Origin: Rhabditoides inermis
Taxonomy: Eukaryota > Nematoda > Chromadorea > Rhabditida > Rhabditidae
Direction of reading: 5' to 3'
Assembly: GCA_963966185.1 (NCBI GenBank)
Contig: CAWZYM010000301.1
Span: 372,001-436,000 of the forward strand
DNA: 64,000 nucleotides
Part shown: positions 35,001 to 47,458 of the stretch, piece after piece
Layout of the letters: each line of letters starts with the position of its first letter
Numbering within the stretch: the stretch's first letter is position 1
Program-made: the position numbers and the translations under genes
The notes under the pieces: generated by a model
What the model saw: the letters and a program-made list of their open reading frames with translations, nothing else
The model's database searches: none
What the model was told of the DNA's origin: nothing

Positions 35001-36098
35001 AACTGAGTTTCGCCAACTGCCCTCGGCTGGCAATAACAGAAACTATCCTCCAGGCGGCGACTATATATACATTGTGGTATCGAATGGTTAGTACGAATAG
35101 TTTAAATACCTACCGGCGGCGTATAGTTCATCGACCAATCATCCGAGAACAACACGTCCACTATCTTCTCCGTGTCGTTCAGACCCTGAAAATATCATGT
35201 ATCGTACAACTACCGTACTTCCATACCCCTACAGTACCTCGAGCTGCATCGGCCATCCCTTGTCAATGTCCACCATCCCACCCGACACGTGCACTATGCG
35301 GTGACTGAAACATGAGAGTGGGCGGAGCCTGTGTGGGCGGGGCTCACCCGTCCTGGATCGCCTTGCCGCGGTAGCGGTACTTCTCGCACGGCATAAACTC
35401 GCGCGTGTCCTGCAAGTAGGGCCGTGTGAGAAAGAAAGAGGGAAGAGAGAGAAAGAAAAAAAGAGAGAGAAACAGAGACGTAGAGAAGAGAGAAAAAGGG
35501 AGAGAGAGGGGAGGGGAGAGGAGGGGAGGGAGACGACTGACGGATAGTGCGAGTGAGTGGAGCATCCCCCGCACCGCCCCGCCATCTCTGCCCAACTCAC
35601 GGGACGAGCACGCACGCACCATGTGGCTTCTGGAAACATTTGAAACATATATCCGTATTGCTATCTCGACATTGTTCTTTCCCACAAGACACATGTTAAA
35701 TACAAAACAAATGAACTAGCTAACTAGATTATGAACCATACAGGAAAGGCGCGATTGTTTTATAGTTACTTTTCAGCTCCTCAAATGATTCCAACGCCCA
35801 TCCAAGGTGATCAGCACAACATCAAAGGCATACACGATGTCCAAATAAGAGAACAAGACGCACCTCTTCCTCCTGTGCTTTGCTGGCTCATGCTTGCTGG
35901 CAATGGCAGAGAGTAGCTGGCGAGAGAACTGAACACATCTCTCCCTCCCCTCCTCCCTCTCTCCCTTCCCTGTCCACTCACGGTTCGTGCCTTCTCGAGT
36001 GATGCTTCCTCGTGGACGACTGGATCGGATGAGGACGCGGGCGGCACGCCCCGCCACACCCGAGTCGACATACACACTTCACACCACGTCTCCACCAT
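30455..36098 (-). CDS. DCAF17-like protein 1 (CUL4-DDB1 substrate-receptor family)
   Basis: Beta-propeller-type protein recognised by order and wording of segments shared with animal DCAF17. In order these are: GLNDTEKIVDVLFSDDW (ends 35114), LPTWIVSLTSENRVLFHD (exon to 33229), GWNRDLEELFVFGYTVA, FAVFQLIPLRFKGMLKLDKK (near 32820-32900), LHDDALVAYC (near 32600), LPFNIEVTAQPPRRFEAKG (near 32400), DALTGEVIRATPLY (near 31050) and SYLMYDGKNTVVDVY (near 30880). It ends KLASPFVPQSLSRKEKRKR.. with a basic, NLS-like tail and stops at 30455. DCAF17 members act as nuclear adaptors of the CUL4-DDB1 ubiquitin ligase. The ATG at 36098 directly follows an acceptor (ATTGTAG). The intron 33230-35113 contains a complete gene on the other strand. 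Exon borders in the middle are approximate. Confidence 0.75.
33450..34743 (+). CDS. Multi-pass (probably 7TM) membrane protein nested in a DCAF17-like intron
   Basis: Six exons (33450-33659, 33698-33771, 33808-33948, 34031-34226, 34265-34417, 34534-34743) give 984 in-frame bases, 327 residues. Hydrophobic segments are near VIPFLAITTAQIITILLVIV, AAIITLDCIYVVASLILV, IVFFTLFSQHAIYSFLLGG, CAVFAIIKIFIIGY, YHTVTATVSVASLV, WLPVFLLLPSIITGLIATYS and AFLVTMETALSFLPPLILLS. An N-terminal CDTYHYFKTC could be extracellular, and the C-terminal tail is polar. The layout fits a serpentine receptor but I do not recognise the family. The first exon may start at the acceptor at 33400 and have an upstream part. 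The last acceptor (ACTTTGAG) is chosen because the AAAG alternative gives an immediate stop. Confidence 0.7.
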
Positions 36099-36352
36099 CT
36101 ACAATCCATCCACACACAGATATTTCAACTGGACACAAACCAGTAACTCTCTTTGATACTTCAAGAACACATACATCGTCATAAACATTTATCATAAACT
36201 GTACTTCACGGAGATCGAAAAAACTTATAGCCCGGAAATGTAATATTCTCCCGAATCAAGTAACCAAGAGATAACATCAAAAACAAATAACAAAGTGCTA
36301 CAACTTTCTATATGTACATCATAAGGCCCGCTTTCCGTCGCCTCGCCACTCC

Positions 36353-37750
36353 CTACTTTCTCTTCTTCTTGCACACAGATTTATTATGTGCATTGAGTGT
36401 GCGCTCTTCCACAATCTGTCGAGGGTCCTTCAGACTGAAACGGGCTGTGTAAGCTCCGCCCCTCTGACCCCACCCACTCACTTCCACACCTCCATCTCAT
36501 TGCAGTGCTCGCTGTACACCAGCAAGTTCCCGTTCACCACTTCGATCGTATCATCGTTGCGGTGCTCATACTCGTCCTGTAAGCCACGCCCACTCAAGCC
36601 CCGCCCACTCGACCACTCACTCCGCTTCGCGCATCCAGCGACTGTACACGCAGCAGCTCGCCGGTAAGAGAGTCGATAGCGAACACTGTAATGTCTCTCT
36701 CTTTCTCTTCCACCTTCTCTCCCTCCCTTTCCCTCTCCTCACCCGCCATCACCCACTCCTCCTCGTCTCCCTCTGATGTCGCCGTCAGCCCCTGCATCTC
36801 ATATCGCACGAGAACGACGAGCTCGTTCCCACCGCTGTACTCCACGCACCCGATCACCTGTACTCATCCTATCATCACTCGTCTCTCACATCCTCTCCCA
36901 CCATGCTCCACTTCTCCCGTGCCTCATCCGTGTCCCCCTCCTCCTCCACTCGCCGCACTTGCCGCACGGCGCGGCCGCTGCGAGTCGTCTGCGACACGTC
37001 GCGCTTCGGAGCTGCCTCCTGTAAAGGTAACCAGATATACGAAGCGGAGTATATGGCACACCTTCCACTTGTCGGGTCGGAGTGCGCATCGCCAGCTCAG
37101 CTCCAAGCGAGCCTCTTCCCCCAGCAGCTGATAGCACGTCAGTCCATTCTCCTCGAATGCGAGAAGACGAGACGAGCCGTCGGGATGCCAGATGCACGGC
37201 ATCACGCGAGGACACAGCGAGTAGGAAAAGGGTGCGGTGAAGCGGCGGATCTACAAATAAGAAGTCTTCACTGCTCACTGCTCTCTCCTCCCCTCCCCCC
37301 CCTCTCTCTCTCTCTCTCTCCCCATCCCTCTCTCTCTCTCACCGTCCTGCCATCCTCCACCCTTCGCAACTCGCTCTCTCCACCTTTCTCCTGGAGCAGA
37401 ACATAAAATGGATCGCCGCCAAAAGACAAGAACGAGAGATCGCCTGTAATTAATATCTATCACGGAGTGAGAAGCAGGGAAAGTGAAAAACTGAAAATGT
37501 TTTTTTGGCAATCGCTGACAGATTTTATGGAAACAAAACCACACATTATTGAGAGTAGTGCAATCTGAAAACATCTGCTATTTTCGCATCCCCTTTCCTT
37601 CCTCCACTCACCCTTCACCGCGTAACACATCTCCGGTTTCCTCCACACCTTGGCATTCACTGTCATCTCCTCCAAACCATCGCTCCCCTCGAATGCTCCA
37701 TAGAACTCTGTGATCGACTGAAAGAACATTATGAGTGAGAGAGGAGAGAG

Positions 37751-37794
<44 letters not shown>

Positions 37795-39804
37795 GAAGAT
37801 GAGAAACGGAGAGCTCTCCCACCTTCTGGACCAAGGGTCCCCAGTCTATGAACTCGACCCTGTCTCCCCCCGTCTCCTTGGCATCTCTTCCGTGATAGTA
37901 CACTTCCAGATGGTCATCTACCAACAGCGACGACGAGATGCCGCCGAACATCTAAAATAATTTTGAATTGGCGCATTCAATGTTTATTATCAATTTCATT
38001 TTTTCTAAACTCAAAAGGTACAAATCTCTAAAAATTTATCTGCTGCCACAATAAACACACCTCACCTCCTTCTCAAGCTTCATAATCACCACGCAGCGCA
38101 GAGGGAGAACCGAGAACACTGCGTACACATCACACCGAGAACCGTCTAGAAATAAATGTGTAAACAAGTACATACGTATGTGTAAGTCGACCCTCACCTG
38201 CCTCTCTCACCGATCCGGCCACCACTACCTCCTCCAAACAGCGATACCAGCCCAAGCTCCTAGAAACAAAAATGCATGTTCAAATTAAATTTTTTTGTTG
38301 GGAAAATACCAAAAGTATCTAAATAGTTATAAAAAAGGAGGAAATTGAAACCCACTTGAATGTCAACTCCTTAGGCAGTAGGAAGACGTGAGACAACTGA
38401 CCCTCGTGCGTTTCCTGAAATCCCCTATGTACCTCCCTTCGCTCTCTCCCTTCCTCCTCACCTGTCCATCCGCCGTCCATCTTCCCGTCTCGTGCATCAG
38501 CAGCCGACTTTTGTTCGTCACCACAATCGACCACGCCGGCGGGTTCACTCCGTTCTGTAAGCATAGGTCACGCCTGTTTAGCCGCGTCTTTCTTACCCTC
38601 GGACAGTAATTCATCCCCCAGTGATCCGTGAAAACCACGTCCTCGATTGTTTCGCCAGCATCCAGACCCTAGATAAATAATATTATTAAAAATGATCAAA
38701 CTATTCTCCTACCGTAACCATAAGGAGCGACAGCAGATCAAATAATTCTTCTACCGTAATAATAAGCAGCGACAGCAGATCAAATTATTCTCCTACCGTA
38801 ATCATAAAAGGCGACAGCAGATCAAATTATTTTCCTACCGTAATCCTAAGCAGCGACAGCAGATCAAAATATTTCACTACCGTAATCCTAAGCAGCGACA
38901 GCAGATCCAATTATTCTCCTACCGTAATCCTAAGCAGCGACAGCAGATCCAATTATTCTCCTACCGTAATCCTAAGCAGCGACAGCAGATCAAATCATTT
39001 TCCTACCGTAATCATAAGGAACGACAGCAGATCAAATTATTCGCACACACCTCCAGAATCCACCGCCTGCCTGCTTCCATGTCGACCACCTCGCCTGTCG
39101 TTCGGTCAACATAGCGAGCACTGCAACACAGTCGCTCGTGCTTGTCGTCTTATCACAACAAATATACATCGAGATAGAGATAGAGAAAGATAGATGGAGA
39201 GGGAGAGGGGGGAGTCTGGCGCACTCACAGCTCTCTCACTACACTCCTGCCGCCGTGTCTGCCACGGATAGAGTCGCCACGCACCCACTCGCGATCCTCA
39301 AAAACGGAATCACTCACGACACGTGAATATTTATTTATATGTAAACTAGTACATACAGACCACCCAGGTCGCCCATTCTACCACTCACTTTTATCATATC
39401 CTTGCCGATATTGCACATATCAGCTTTGACATGATCAATCTCACGCAGGAAACGCTCCCGGACGATATGCAGTCTGGAACAATAATTTAGACAATAAAAA
39501 ATATGACATCACCTCTTCTTCTTTCCCCTCCTTCCCATGTGATTCCAGTCGCTGTCTGAGAGACGACCAGCCAGGTTAGACACGAACTGAATCAGAAATT
39601 TACATTCACAGTATGAATGAAAAGTGAAACTGTGTACGTTCCTCTGAATAACACTATGTAGACGCAAATGAATAATCCAACCTCTTTCGCCGTCTCTTGC
39701 AGCCTCGGAACCCTGTCGTCTCTCCTGTCATCGGGTCGTGTCACCCACAAACACCCGCCCACGCTGCTCCTACCGTAGTAGGGTAGAGTCATCCGAAACA
39801 ACAT
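36353..39804 (-). CDS. DCAF17-like protein 2, tandem paralog
   Basis: Second copy of the DCAF17-like gene, 255 bases upstream of gene 1 on the same strand. Shared blocks, in order, include RTTGEVVDMEAGRRWILE then GLDAGETIEDVVFTDHWGMN (39040-39120, 38600-38668), PPAWSIVVTNKSRLLMHE, VYAVFSVLPLRCVVIMKLEK (near 38090), FGGISSSLLVDDHLEVYYHG (37880-37950), DSLTGELLRVQSLDARSG (near 36620-36690) and LLVYSEHCNEMEVW (near 36500). It ends in a basic tail, CKKKRK, at 36353. The most N-terminal exons (MLFRMTLPYYGRSS.., 39682-39804) are less certain. Sequence divergence from gene 1 is large, so the duplication is old. Confidence 0.7.
38700..39050. repeat. 42-bp minisatellite in a DCAF17-like intron
   Basis: About eight copies of a unit containing CTACCGTAATCCTAAGCAGC and GACAGCAGATCAAATTATT. 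ACCGTAA starts at 38711, 38753 and 38795, a 42-base period. It fills the intron between the WILE and GLDAGE exons of DCAF17-like gene 2. Confidence 0.9.
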
Positions 39805-40187
39805 CCTTCCATTCCTCCTCTTTTTTCTTCCCCTCTAGATACTTCCGAGCGACTCAAACGCTTTCCATGCGAGACACACATCATTTCGTTGTACAAAATC
39901 ACATTTATCGTACACAATCGTCAAAACAGTCTCACTCGGAAAGCCACCGTATCACCGAATAAATAAGGAAAAATTATAGGCAACACGACTAATACATTCA
40001 CTCGCAGATTGACACACCGAGAGTCTCTTCTCTACCCAAACAAGGGGACACGCTGTCAAAGCGATAAAACAAAGGCTAACCACTACGTATGCATTATGAA
40101 AGCCGCACGGGCACATAATAAAACAAATAAATAGGAGTGATCCGAGTGAAGACACAGCAGGAAGGAACAGGAAGCAGGACACGGCAC

Positions 40188-43100
40188 CTAGACGGCGAAG
40201 GTCATCTCGACAATGTCGCGGGCGATGTTCTTGCCCGTCTCCTCCACACACGCGTCCTTGAGACGGTTCACGATCGACACCACGTTGCGAGACTTGGCCA
40301 GCTGAAACCCAACACATACAGACAGGCAGATAAACCGGGTCGCTGTCCAACAGTTTATGTACTGTAAAAACAATGCACTACATGTTTCTGACGAAAAATG
40401 TTAAGTTGAACGTACCCTGATGACAGCTGCGTCTCCCCACATGGCAGTGACGAAAGCCTGGAGGGTCTTGATGAGAGCAGCCTCCGAACGACCGCCAAAC
40501 GACAACTCATTCTCCAGCAACTGAAAACAACCAATCTCATCAAATACTCTTCACAAACATTTACTCCAATAACCTCGAAGAAAAAGTCTAGGAATAGTTT
40601 GTTACTACTTGGACCCTGACAGTTTGGTCTACCCATCTCGCCCAGTACCCGTCAACTTTTATTAAAACATCACGCTTCTTCCCCCTACCTTGATGAGCAC
40701 CCTGACGAGGTCCTCCCTCGGCCCCAGCTCGCTCACACCGCTCTCCGACCGCTTCAGCATCAACAGAGACCAGTTGGCCAGCGCAGACGCCGCAGCAATC
40801 TGCAATGCACAACAATAGCAAACAAGTCATGTGAGATACGTTTCACGAAGAACACAAACGCATTTACATCATGACATATCTCTAATTATTCTCTTTTCTG
40901 GCGCTGAAGAGATGTGGAGTGCACCCTGCCTACATCCGACTGCTCCAAAGCATCTACAACGAGGGCAAGACGAAAGTGAACGTTCGAGGGACACCGGCTG
41001 AAATCGAAGTGAAGAAAGGAGTGCGCCAAGGCTGTCCGTTGTCTCCTCATCTGTTCAACTGCGTGCTCGCCGAAACCTGTGCCAAGCTGGTCTTCGATTT
41101 TGTTGGGGCCGGACTGGACATTGGTGGACAGAAGCTGACTCATCTGTGCTATGCTGACGACATCATCCTCTTTGCACGCTCACCTTCGGCTGCAGAACGG
41201 ATGCTGGTGGATCTGGCAGAGAAGAGCAGCGACTACGGGCTGTACGTGAACAGGAAGAAGACAGTGGTGATGAGCAACGGACCGAAGAAGAGCATTCGAC
41301 TGGACGGAGGAGAAGTGGAGTACGTGGACAAGTTTGTCTACCTAGGCCGCTCTCTCAGCTTCCTGACCGACGATCGAGTGGAAGTGACGAGGAGAATACA
41401 GGCTGGCTGGGGTGCTTTCTTCCGCCATAGCTAGTTCCTGATGCTGAAGAGCGCACCGATGCGACTGCGGAGGAAAGTGTTTCGGATGGCAGTTCTACCC
41501 GCGCTCACCTACGCTGCCGAGACTTGGAGTCTTAGAAGAGAAGATCTACAGAAGCTGAGGACTGTCCAGAGGAGAATGGAAAGGAAGATGCTCGGACTGA
41601 CCCTACTGGACAAGGTTCCGTGCAAGGAGATACGACGACAGACAGGACTACGAGACGTGCTGTGCGAAGCAAGGACAAAGAAGTGGAGGTTCGCCCGCCG
41701 CATAATGACTTGTAACGACGACCGATGGACGCGACGTGTGATCGACTGGAAGCCGCCAAATATAGGCAAGCCCGGTCGCCCTCACCTACAATGGAGTGAT
41801 GAATTCAAGAAGACGATCCCATCCAATAGGAGGAACCTCGAGGAGGAATGGAAGAGCGTGGCCATGGACACCGACGCGACAAGATGGCATACTTTTGCTT
41901 CCCGGCGCTACTCTGTGAATAATTGATGTTTGAGTTATGATCACATAATGCGATACCGGATAAATGTTGAATTGAATTGAATTGAATTCTCTTTTCACAC
42001 CAATTTCCTCACATCACTACAATTTTATTTCTATTACACAAGTGTACCTGCATGATGGGCTTCTGTCCGAGGAGGCAGGCAGCCACGACGGGCACAGTCT
42101 CCCCCATCTCTCCCGCCAGCATGTCGCGGCCCCACTCGTGCGAGAACGCATTCGCCACGCAGCGACACGCCAGCACCTGACAACACAGCACTTATGTCTG
42201 TCTGTCCGTCATTCAGTCTGTCCCCATCTCTCCTCACCTTGACCGAATCGCTGGCGGCCGATATGATGAGAGCGATGAGCCTCTGACGCGTCTCCGAGCC
42301 GCGCGTCTGCAACCAACCCATGCCATACATCACCCTGTACAAATCCTTCCACTCACTTCCCCTGCTCACCTTCATATCGCAGTAGTGTCTGTTGACGTGC
42401 TGGTGGAGGAGTCCCATGCGGAACAGATCGAGCATAGGCACAATGTCGTCCATCGACCAGCCCAGACCCGTCTCCAGAGCAGACAACAGCACATCGTCCA
42501 CCTGCATCGCACCCGGCTGCGACGACATCAGCTGCTCCAGAGACGACAGCTGCAAGGTGGAGTTCGCCCCGCCCCTTCCAGCCCCTCCCCCTCCTTCCCG
42601 CACCTGCTGGTCGGTGAGTCGGAGCCCGCTCTGCTTGTCGTTCGTCTCCTTCAGCTTCACGATCGCCTTCGCACTGATCTGCTCCACACCGAACACGCAC
42701 CAGCTGCAAACACGCAACAATTTAAATCCGAAATTTGCGAATCTTCATATCCAAACATCCCATCTCTACCATCCTTCCGTTCGACTGACCTAGAGAGGGG
42801 CACAAACTCTCCGCGCGGGCGCTGCTTGTCCTGCGGAACACACGAGTTCGGAACCATGTCCGTCGCCGTGCCAGGCACGTACCTGAACACATCCTCATCT
42901 TCATCAACAACAACAACAACAATGTGCTCACCGTCCAGACTGGGTGTACGGATCTCCAGTAGTATCCACAGATCCTCCCGAGCTCGCGCCAGGCACGTAC
43001 CGGCCACCACCTGTAACACAACCGGTAATCCAAGCATATGTTTACAATCATCAATCAATCATGCACTGTTTGGAATCAGTTACCAACTTCCATCGTTTGT

Positions 43101-46100
43101 GAAGACAATTCCAAAATATTCAAAACAAATCTGACGAATTATCTCATGAAAAATGTTCTGAAATCATTTACAGCAAACTAGTATACTGACTGCACTATAC
43201 CGCGCACTATACTGCACTATGCTGCGCGGCTTCCTCAATTACAGTTAGCGGCACTACTCCACTATGTGGTAGCCACTCCACTCTGGGGGCGGTGCCGGGG
43301 TAGGCATCGGGGGCGCGGGTGCGATCACTCTACTGCGGTCTGTCTCCCACGGCAGCAGCATCTATCCACCCAAAAATTACGGTAGCATGTACTGTACATT
43401 GTTGTATTTGCATCTTCGTTATTTATTGCTCCCGTGTATACCTATCCTAATCGATTACGATAAACATTACATTACAATCATATGTGTACAATCATGTACG
43501 ATATTTACTAAACCAACAAACGGACCAGTGAGCGGATCAGCGAATGCCTCGGATCCGCCGGCAGAAGAGCCGCCCGGAACGTAGCGACCGGAGCCTGCAA
43601 TCAAACACGCACTACTCAATCAACCATCGTGTCATGGCAACTATGAATAGCTATAACAGTACCCTACTGTCCCAATCGAGATCGACTCACCAGTGAAGGG
43701 ATCATAGAACTCTCCTCCTCCTCCCGATTTGGTAGCCGCGCCACTACCAGTCTGAGCGCGGAGCAGAGTCGCCACCTATCGAACGTCAATGAAAATTAAA
43801 ATTCCAATTAAACGAACACTTATGTCTACATCTATGCTACTTCGACTTGCTCACCTGCTGGAGGAACTTGATGGGCAGGTTGTGCTTCTCCACGAACCTC
43901 TGCGCCGCAGCGTCCACGCACTCGCCAGCGTTGTATCTGAAACGAGAGCCAGAATATGTAAGCACTCTGTCATTCACCATAGCTAATCTCATTGATGACG
44001 GAACCACGGGATTGTATGAATCAACGCCGTGCCTATACACTACATTCAGTGAAATCACGTACCCGAGGGTGAGCTTGCGTCCATCGTCGGTTGTCACTTC
44101 AAATGCGTAGTCGTACTTCTGCAACGTGATCATTATCACCCATTGAATCACCGAACAATAGGATGGATCCCACCTAAACACAATTCTATTCATCATTCCA
44201 CCCCACCTCTCCGTCGACCTTACTCCTCTGCGTCTCCTGTGGGCGGTTCTTGGCCGACTGGGCAGCCCGCGCTTCCGGAATGTTCGCGGTGATGTACTCC
44301 GTGATCTCGTTCAGATACGAGATCGGCAGGTTGTTCTCCTGAAACCAACAACACAGTGTCATCATCACAGTAGTAATTTTCCTGGCGAACTCTAACCACA
44401 AGTCAATCAGAAAATGACAATTCGGAGTTCGTACCGTGATGAATGTCTCTGCAGCCTTGGTGGGGTCGGTGCCCTTCTTGTATCGCAGCTCCATGTTGGG
44501 AGCTCCGTCGTCGAGCGACACCTTGATCACCACCGTCTCCGACGACTGCAACCACAATCATTCGACAACGTCTCCCAACCCGTCCCTTGCTCCTCTCCCC
44601 CACCTGCTTCTCGATCCTCTCCAGGTGGGCGGCCACCTTGGCTGCCACCTCCGCAGCCACCGACTCCTGCACGTCAGCCGAAGCCTGCCTCTTCGCATTC
44701 TCACTCCACACGTACACACGGTTGTCACTCAAACAATACACGTACACAACAGTTAACAAAAAGGTGGGCTTCTCGTTGACAAAAAGTGTACTTCCAAACC
44801 CCTTTATTTCCTGCCATCACAGCTACCGCTACGGAACAAGACGGACAATCAAGGGAACAATTCGCAAAAACGTCTCATAGTTGTTCGTGTGTTTGTCGTT
44901 TGTATGAATCCCCTTTCAGCGAGAGCCACTTGATTGCTTGATTCGCTCCCCCTTCGTACCTGCTTCCGGCGGCAATGTCTCCGTTCGGGAGGGCGCACAC
45001 CGACCAGGCAGTGGTGGCGGCAGTGTGCAGCGTCTGCTGGTGCGACAGCGACAACTCCCCGCCCACGTCGCCCCGTCTCCACACCTACACAGCAATACTC
45101 ACAAAGCACAGAACTCATACACAAACATTGCTTCAGCTACAAATGGTTAATGTACTTGAAACCATTTCTCCCAATCACACCTCAACATGACCTCCCTCGC
45201 CGCACGTGAGCACATAGTCGTCAAACAGCGACATGCTGGAATCGGAAGAGGAGTAAACCGGTAAACAAACACGCAATGTACCTGTAAATGTATGCGTCAA
45301 CGGTCGAGTTGAAGGTGGCGAGGTTTGTGGCAGACTCAACGTTCCACAGCCTGCAACGGGAAATGATGAAACGATCAATTATTAATCAATCACTATTCAA
45401 TGATCGATAGTGGCTACCTGATGGTGGCGTCGTTGGCGGCAGAGAGGAAGCGCGAGTTGCTGAGCACCACCAGAGAGCGCACCACGTCCGTGTGCCCTGC
45501 AACACATCGATCAATGATAAATACAAAACATGTTTGCTGTTTAGCAGCCTGATTCCGTTACGATATACTATGTTAGCATGATGGTGCTCTCCCACTCACC
45601 CAGGAACGTGGCCACCTCTGTGTCGTCGTGCCACATCTTGATTTTCTGGTCGGCCGATCCACTCAGGTAGTATCCCGGGTTGCCGGGGAACGACGCCACC
45701 GCCCACACAGACATCGTGTGGCCGTTCAGCAGCAACGCCTGAAAGTTCGTTATCAACAATTATAGCAATTACAAAATACAATACATGTAGCCTACAATTT
45801 CGTTAGTTCGAGTATACTATCATAACCAAAACGAAAATATATGGGGCTCACGGGGCATCCGTCGGGGTTCTCCATCTGCTTGATGGGCCAGATGATCACG
45901 TTGTTGTCCCACGAACCGGATAGCAGACGCTCGTTCGCACTGTCCACAGCCAACACGCACACTGCAACACAACAACTATACTATACTACAACAATACATA
46001 CCAGTTCACTAGACAAAAAGACGTCGGTGCAAACAGTACAAGGTGGACGCACCGTTGCTGCTGTGGTGCTTGAGAGTGATGACGGGGTCGACAGAGCCCG

Positions 46101-46644
46101 AGCGGAACACGGCTATCGTGCCGTCACGACGACCCACGTACACCTGAACACGACATATAAATTACACATAGTTACAAAACAACAAATAATATAAATTCAA
46201 CACATTGTACAAGTACAATCCACGCACCCTCCATCCGAACTCGTCCCCGCTGTCGTAAAAGGCGAGGCTGTTGACGCACATGCCCTTGGGCTGCTCGAAC
46301 TTCATCGTCTCATTGAACTCGCCCGCCCTGAACCGCACTCGATATAGAACATAGAAGAGTTACACCTAGTACGAGTGAGCTATGTCGATACATACGCGCA
46401 CCTCTTGGTCCAGAGCCGAGCAGAGTCGTCGCGGCTGCCGGAGATGATAGTGCCCTCCGGAGTGCACTGCACTATCTGAAACAAGGTGGTACAGGGTGAA
46501 CGAGAACTGTGAGGAGTTGAGAACGACAAGAACTCAAAGACATGATATCCAGATATCCACCTTCACGTCCGAGGTGTGCCCAGATATGACGGCGCTGATC
46601 TTGAAGTCATGCGACTCCGCGTCGGCCATCTCCACGTCGCCCAT
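40188..46644 (-). CDS. PLAA: Phospholipase A2-activating protein / Ufd3-Doa1 homolog
   Basis: Ubiquitin-binding cofactor of Cdc48/p97. It starts MGDVEMADAESHDFKISAVI at 46644. An N-terminal WD40 propeller covers about 46600-44930 (ISGSRDDSARLW, LLSGSWDNNVIIW, YLSGSADQKIKMW, LTCGEGGHVEVW). Two PFU-like segments follow: VVIKVSLDDGAPNMELRY..ENNLPISYL (44320-44550) and YAFEVTTDDGRKLTLGYN..KHNLPIKFL (43860-44125). The repeats FYDPFTGSGRYVPGG and FADPLTG (43520-43740) are a PLAA signature. The PUL Armadillo domain runs from about 42840 to the stop at 40188 (LALRTF-like ACRCVANAF, ANWSLLML, GGRSEAALIKTL). The ATG is one base after a strong acceptor (TTTTTTCTTCAG). The intron 40800-42048 holds an RTE LINE. 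Confidence 0.93.
40899..41985 (+). mobile_element. 5'-truncated RTE-type LINE insertion
   Basis: A reverse-transcriptase fragment runs from within the domain (ALKRCGVHPAYIRLLQSIY) through GVRQGCPLSPHLFN and LCYADDIILFA. One in-frame TAG at 41432-41434 follows, then the frame continues to the C-terminal GKPGRPHLQWSDEF segment and a stop after SRRYSVNN at 41926. The 3' end is a short TTGAA tandem run. The 11-bp sequence ATTCTCTTTTC flanks it at 40888-40898 and 41986-41996. RT clade, short simple tail and small target duplication fit RTE elements. Inactive: truncated and interrupted. Confidence 0.9.
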
Positions 46645-46927
46645 TCTGAAGAAAAAACTATTCGAAGCCGATCCGAATCGCGAAAGAAAAGGGGGCGATT
46701 CGTACACAAAAAAGACCATTGGCCGAGTATTTGGCTGCTGAGAAACATAAAATACATGCTGTAAGATAAGTTGTTAATCATAGAGAAAACGAAAAGTGTA
46801 CTATAAACGGTTTCTCACCAACAAATAAACAAAATATTTTCAAAAAGTGCTGACATTGGCTCCGGCGCGATTAGTGTCGCGAATTTTGCACGATGCACAA
46901 TGCAACACTATCCATGTTTTTTATTCG

Positions 46928-47006
<79 letters not shown>

Positions 47007-47458
47007 AGAAGATAGTTCACCACGCCACTGCAGACATTAGAACCGAATGTATGCTGGTTCAACACCCTGTTCCGCCATGCGATGCATCCTCATTTTCAAT
47101 ACAGTTATTGGTTTTTGAGACGTCAATTGTCGACAAAGACGAGATAGATAACAGTTCATTTTGAATAGTCATCTGATTCATGTACGATCCTGGTTTTGGA
47201 TGTGCTGCTTCCAGACTACCCAGAATTCGACTCGTCAGAATACACCTCCCACGCAACTTGAGAATAAAGACTACTATCGGATTTCAATGACATACCGGTC
47301 ACAAGAGTGAAATCACAGAGTCGATACAATACAAAAGGCGACATCCCGAATGGCATGAATCCAACACCATCCACGGATAACACGTTTATTTTTAAGAGCT
47401 ATATTACTTTCTATTACGAAACAACACAAGTTAACAATAGATATAGAATGTATACATA
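46645..47458. other. PLAA-RICTOR intergenic region
   Basis: 815 bases between the PLAA start and the RICTOR stop. It contains an (AT)n run at 46929-47002 and a minus-strand AATAAA near 47384 that suits the RICTOR 3' end. No gene is seen. Confidence 0.6.
46929..47002. repeat. (AT)n microsatellite
   Basis: About 37 uninterrupted AT dinucleotides in the PLAA-RICTOR spacer. Confidence 0.97.
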
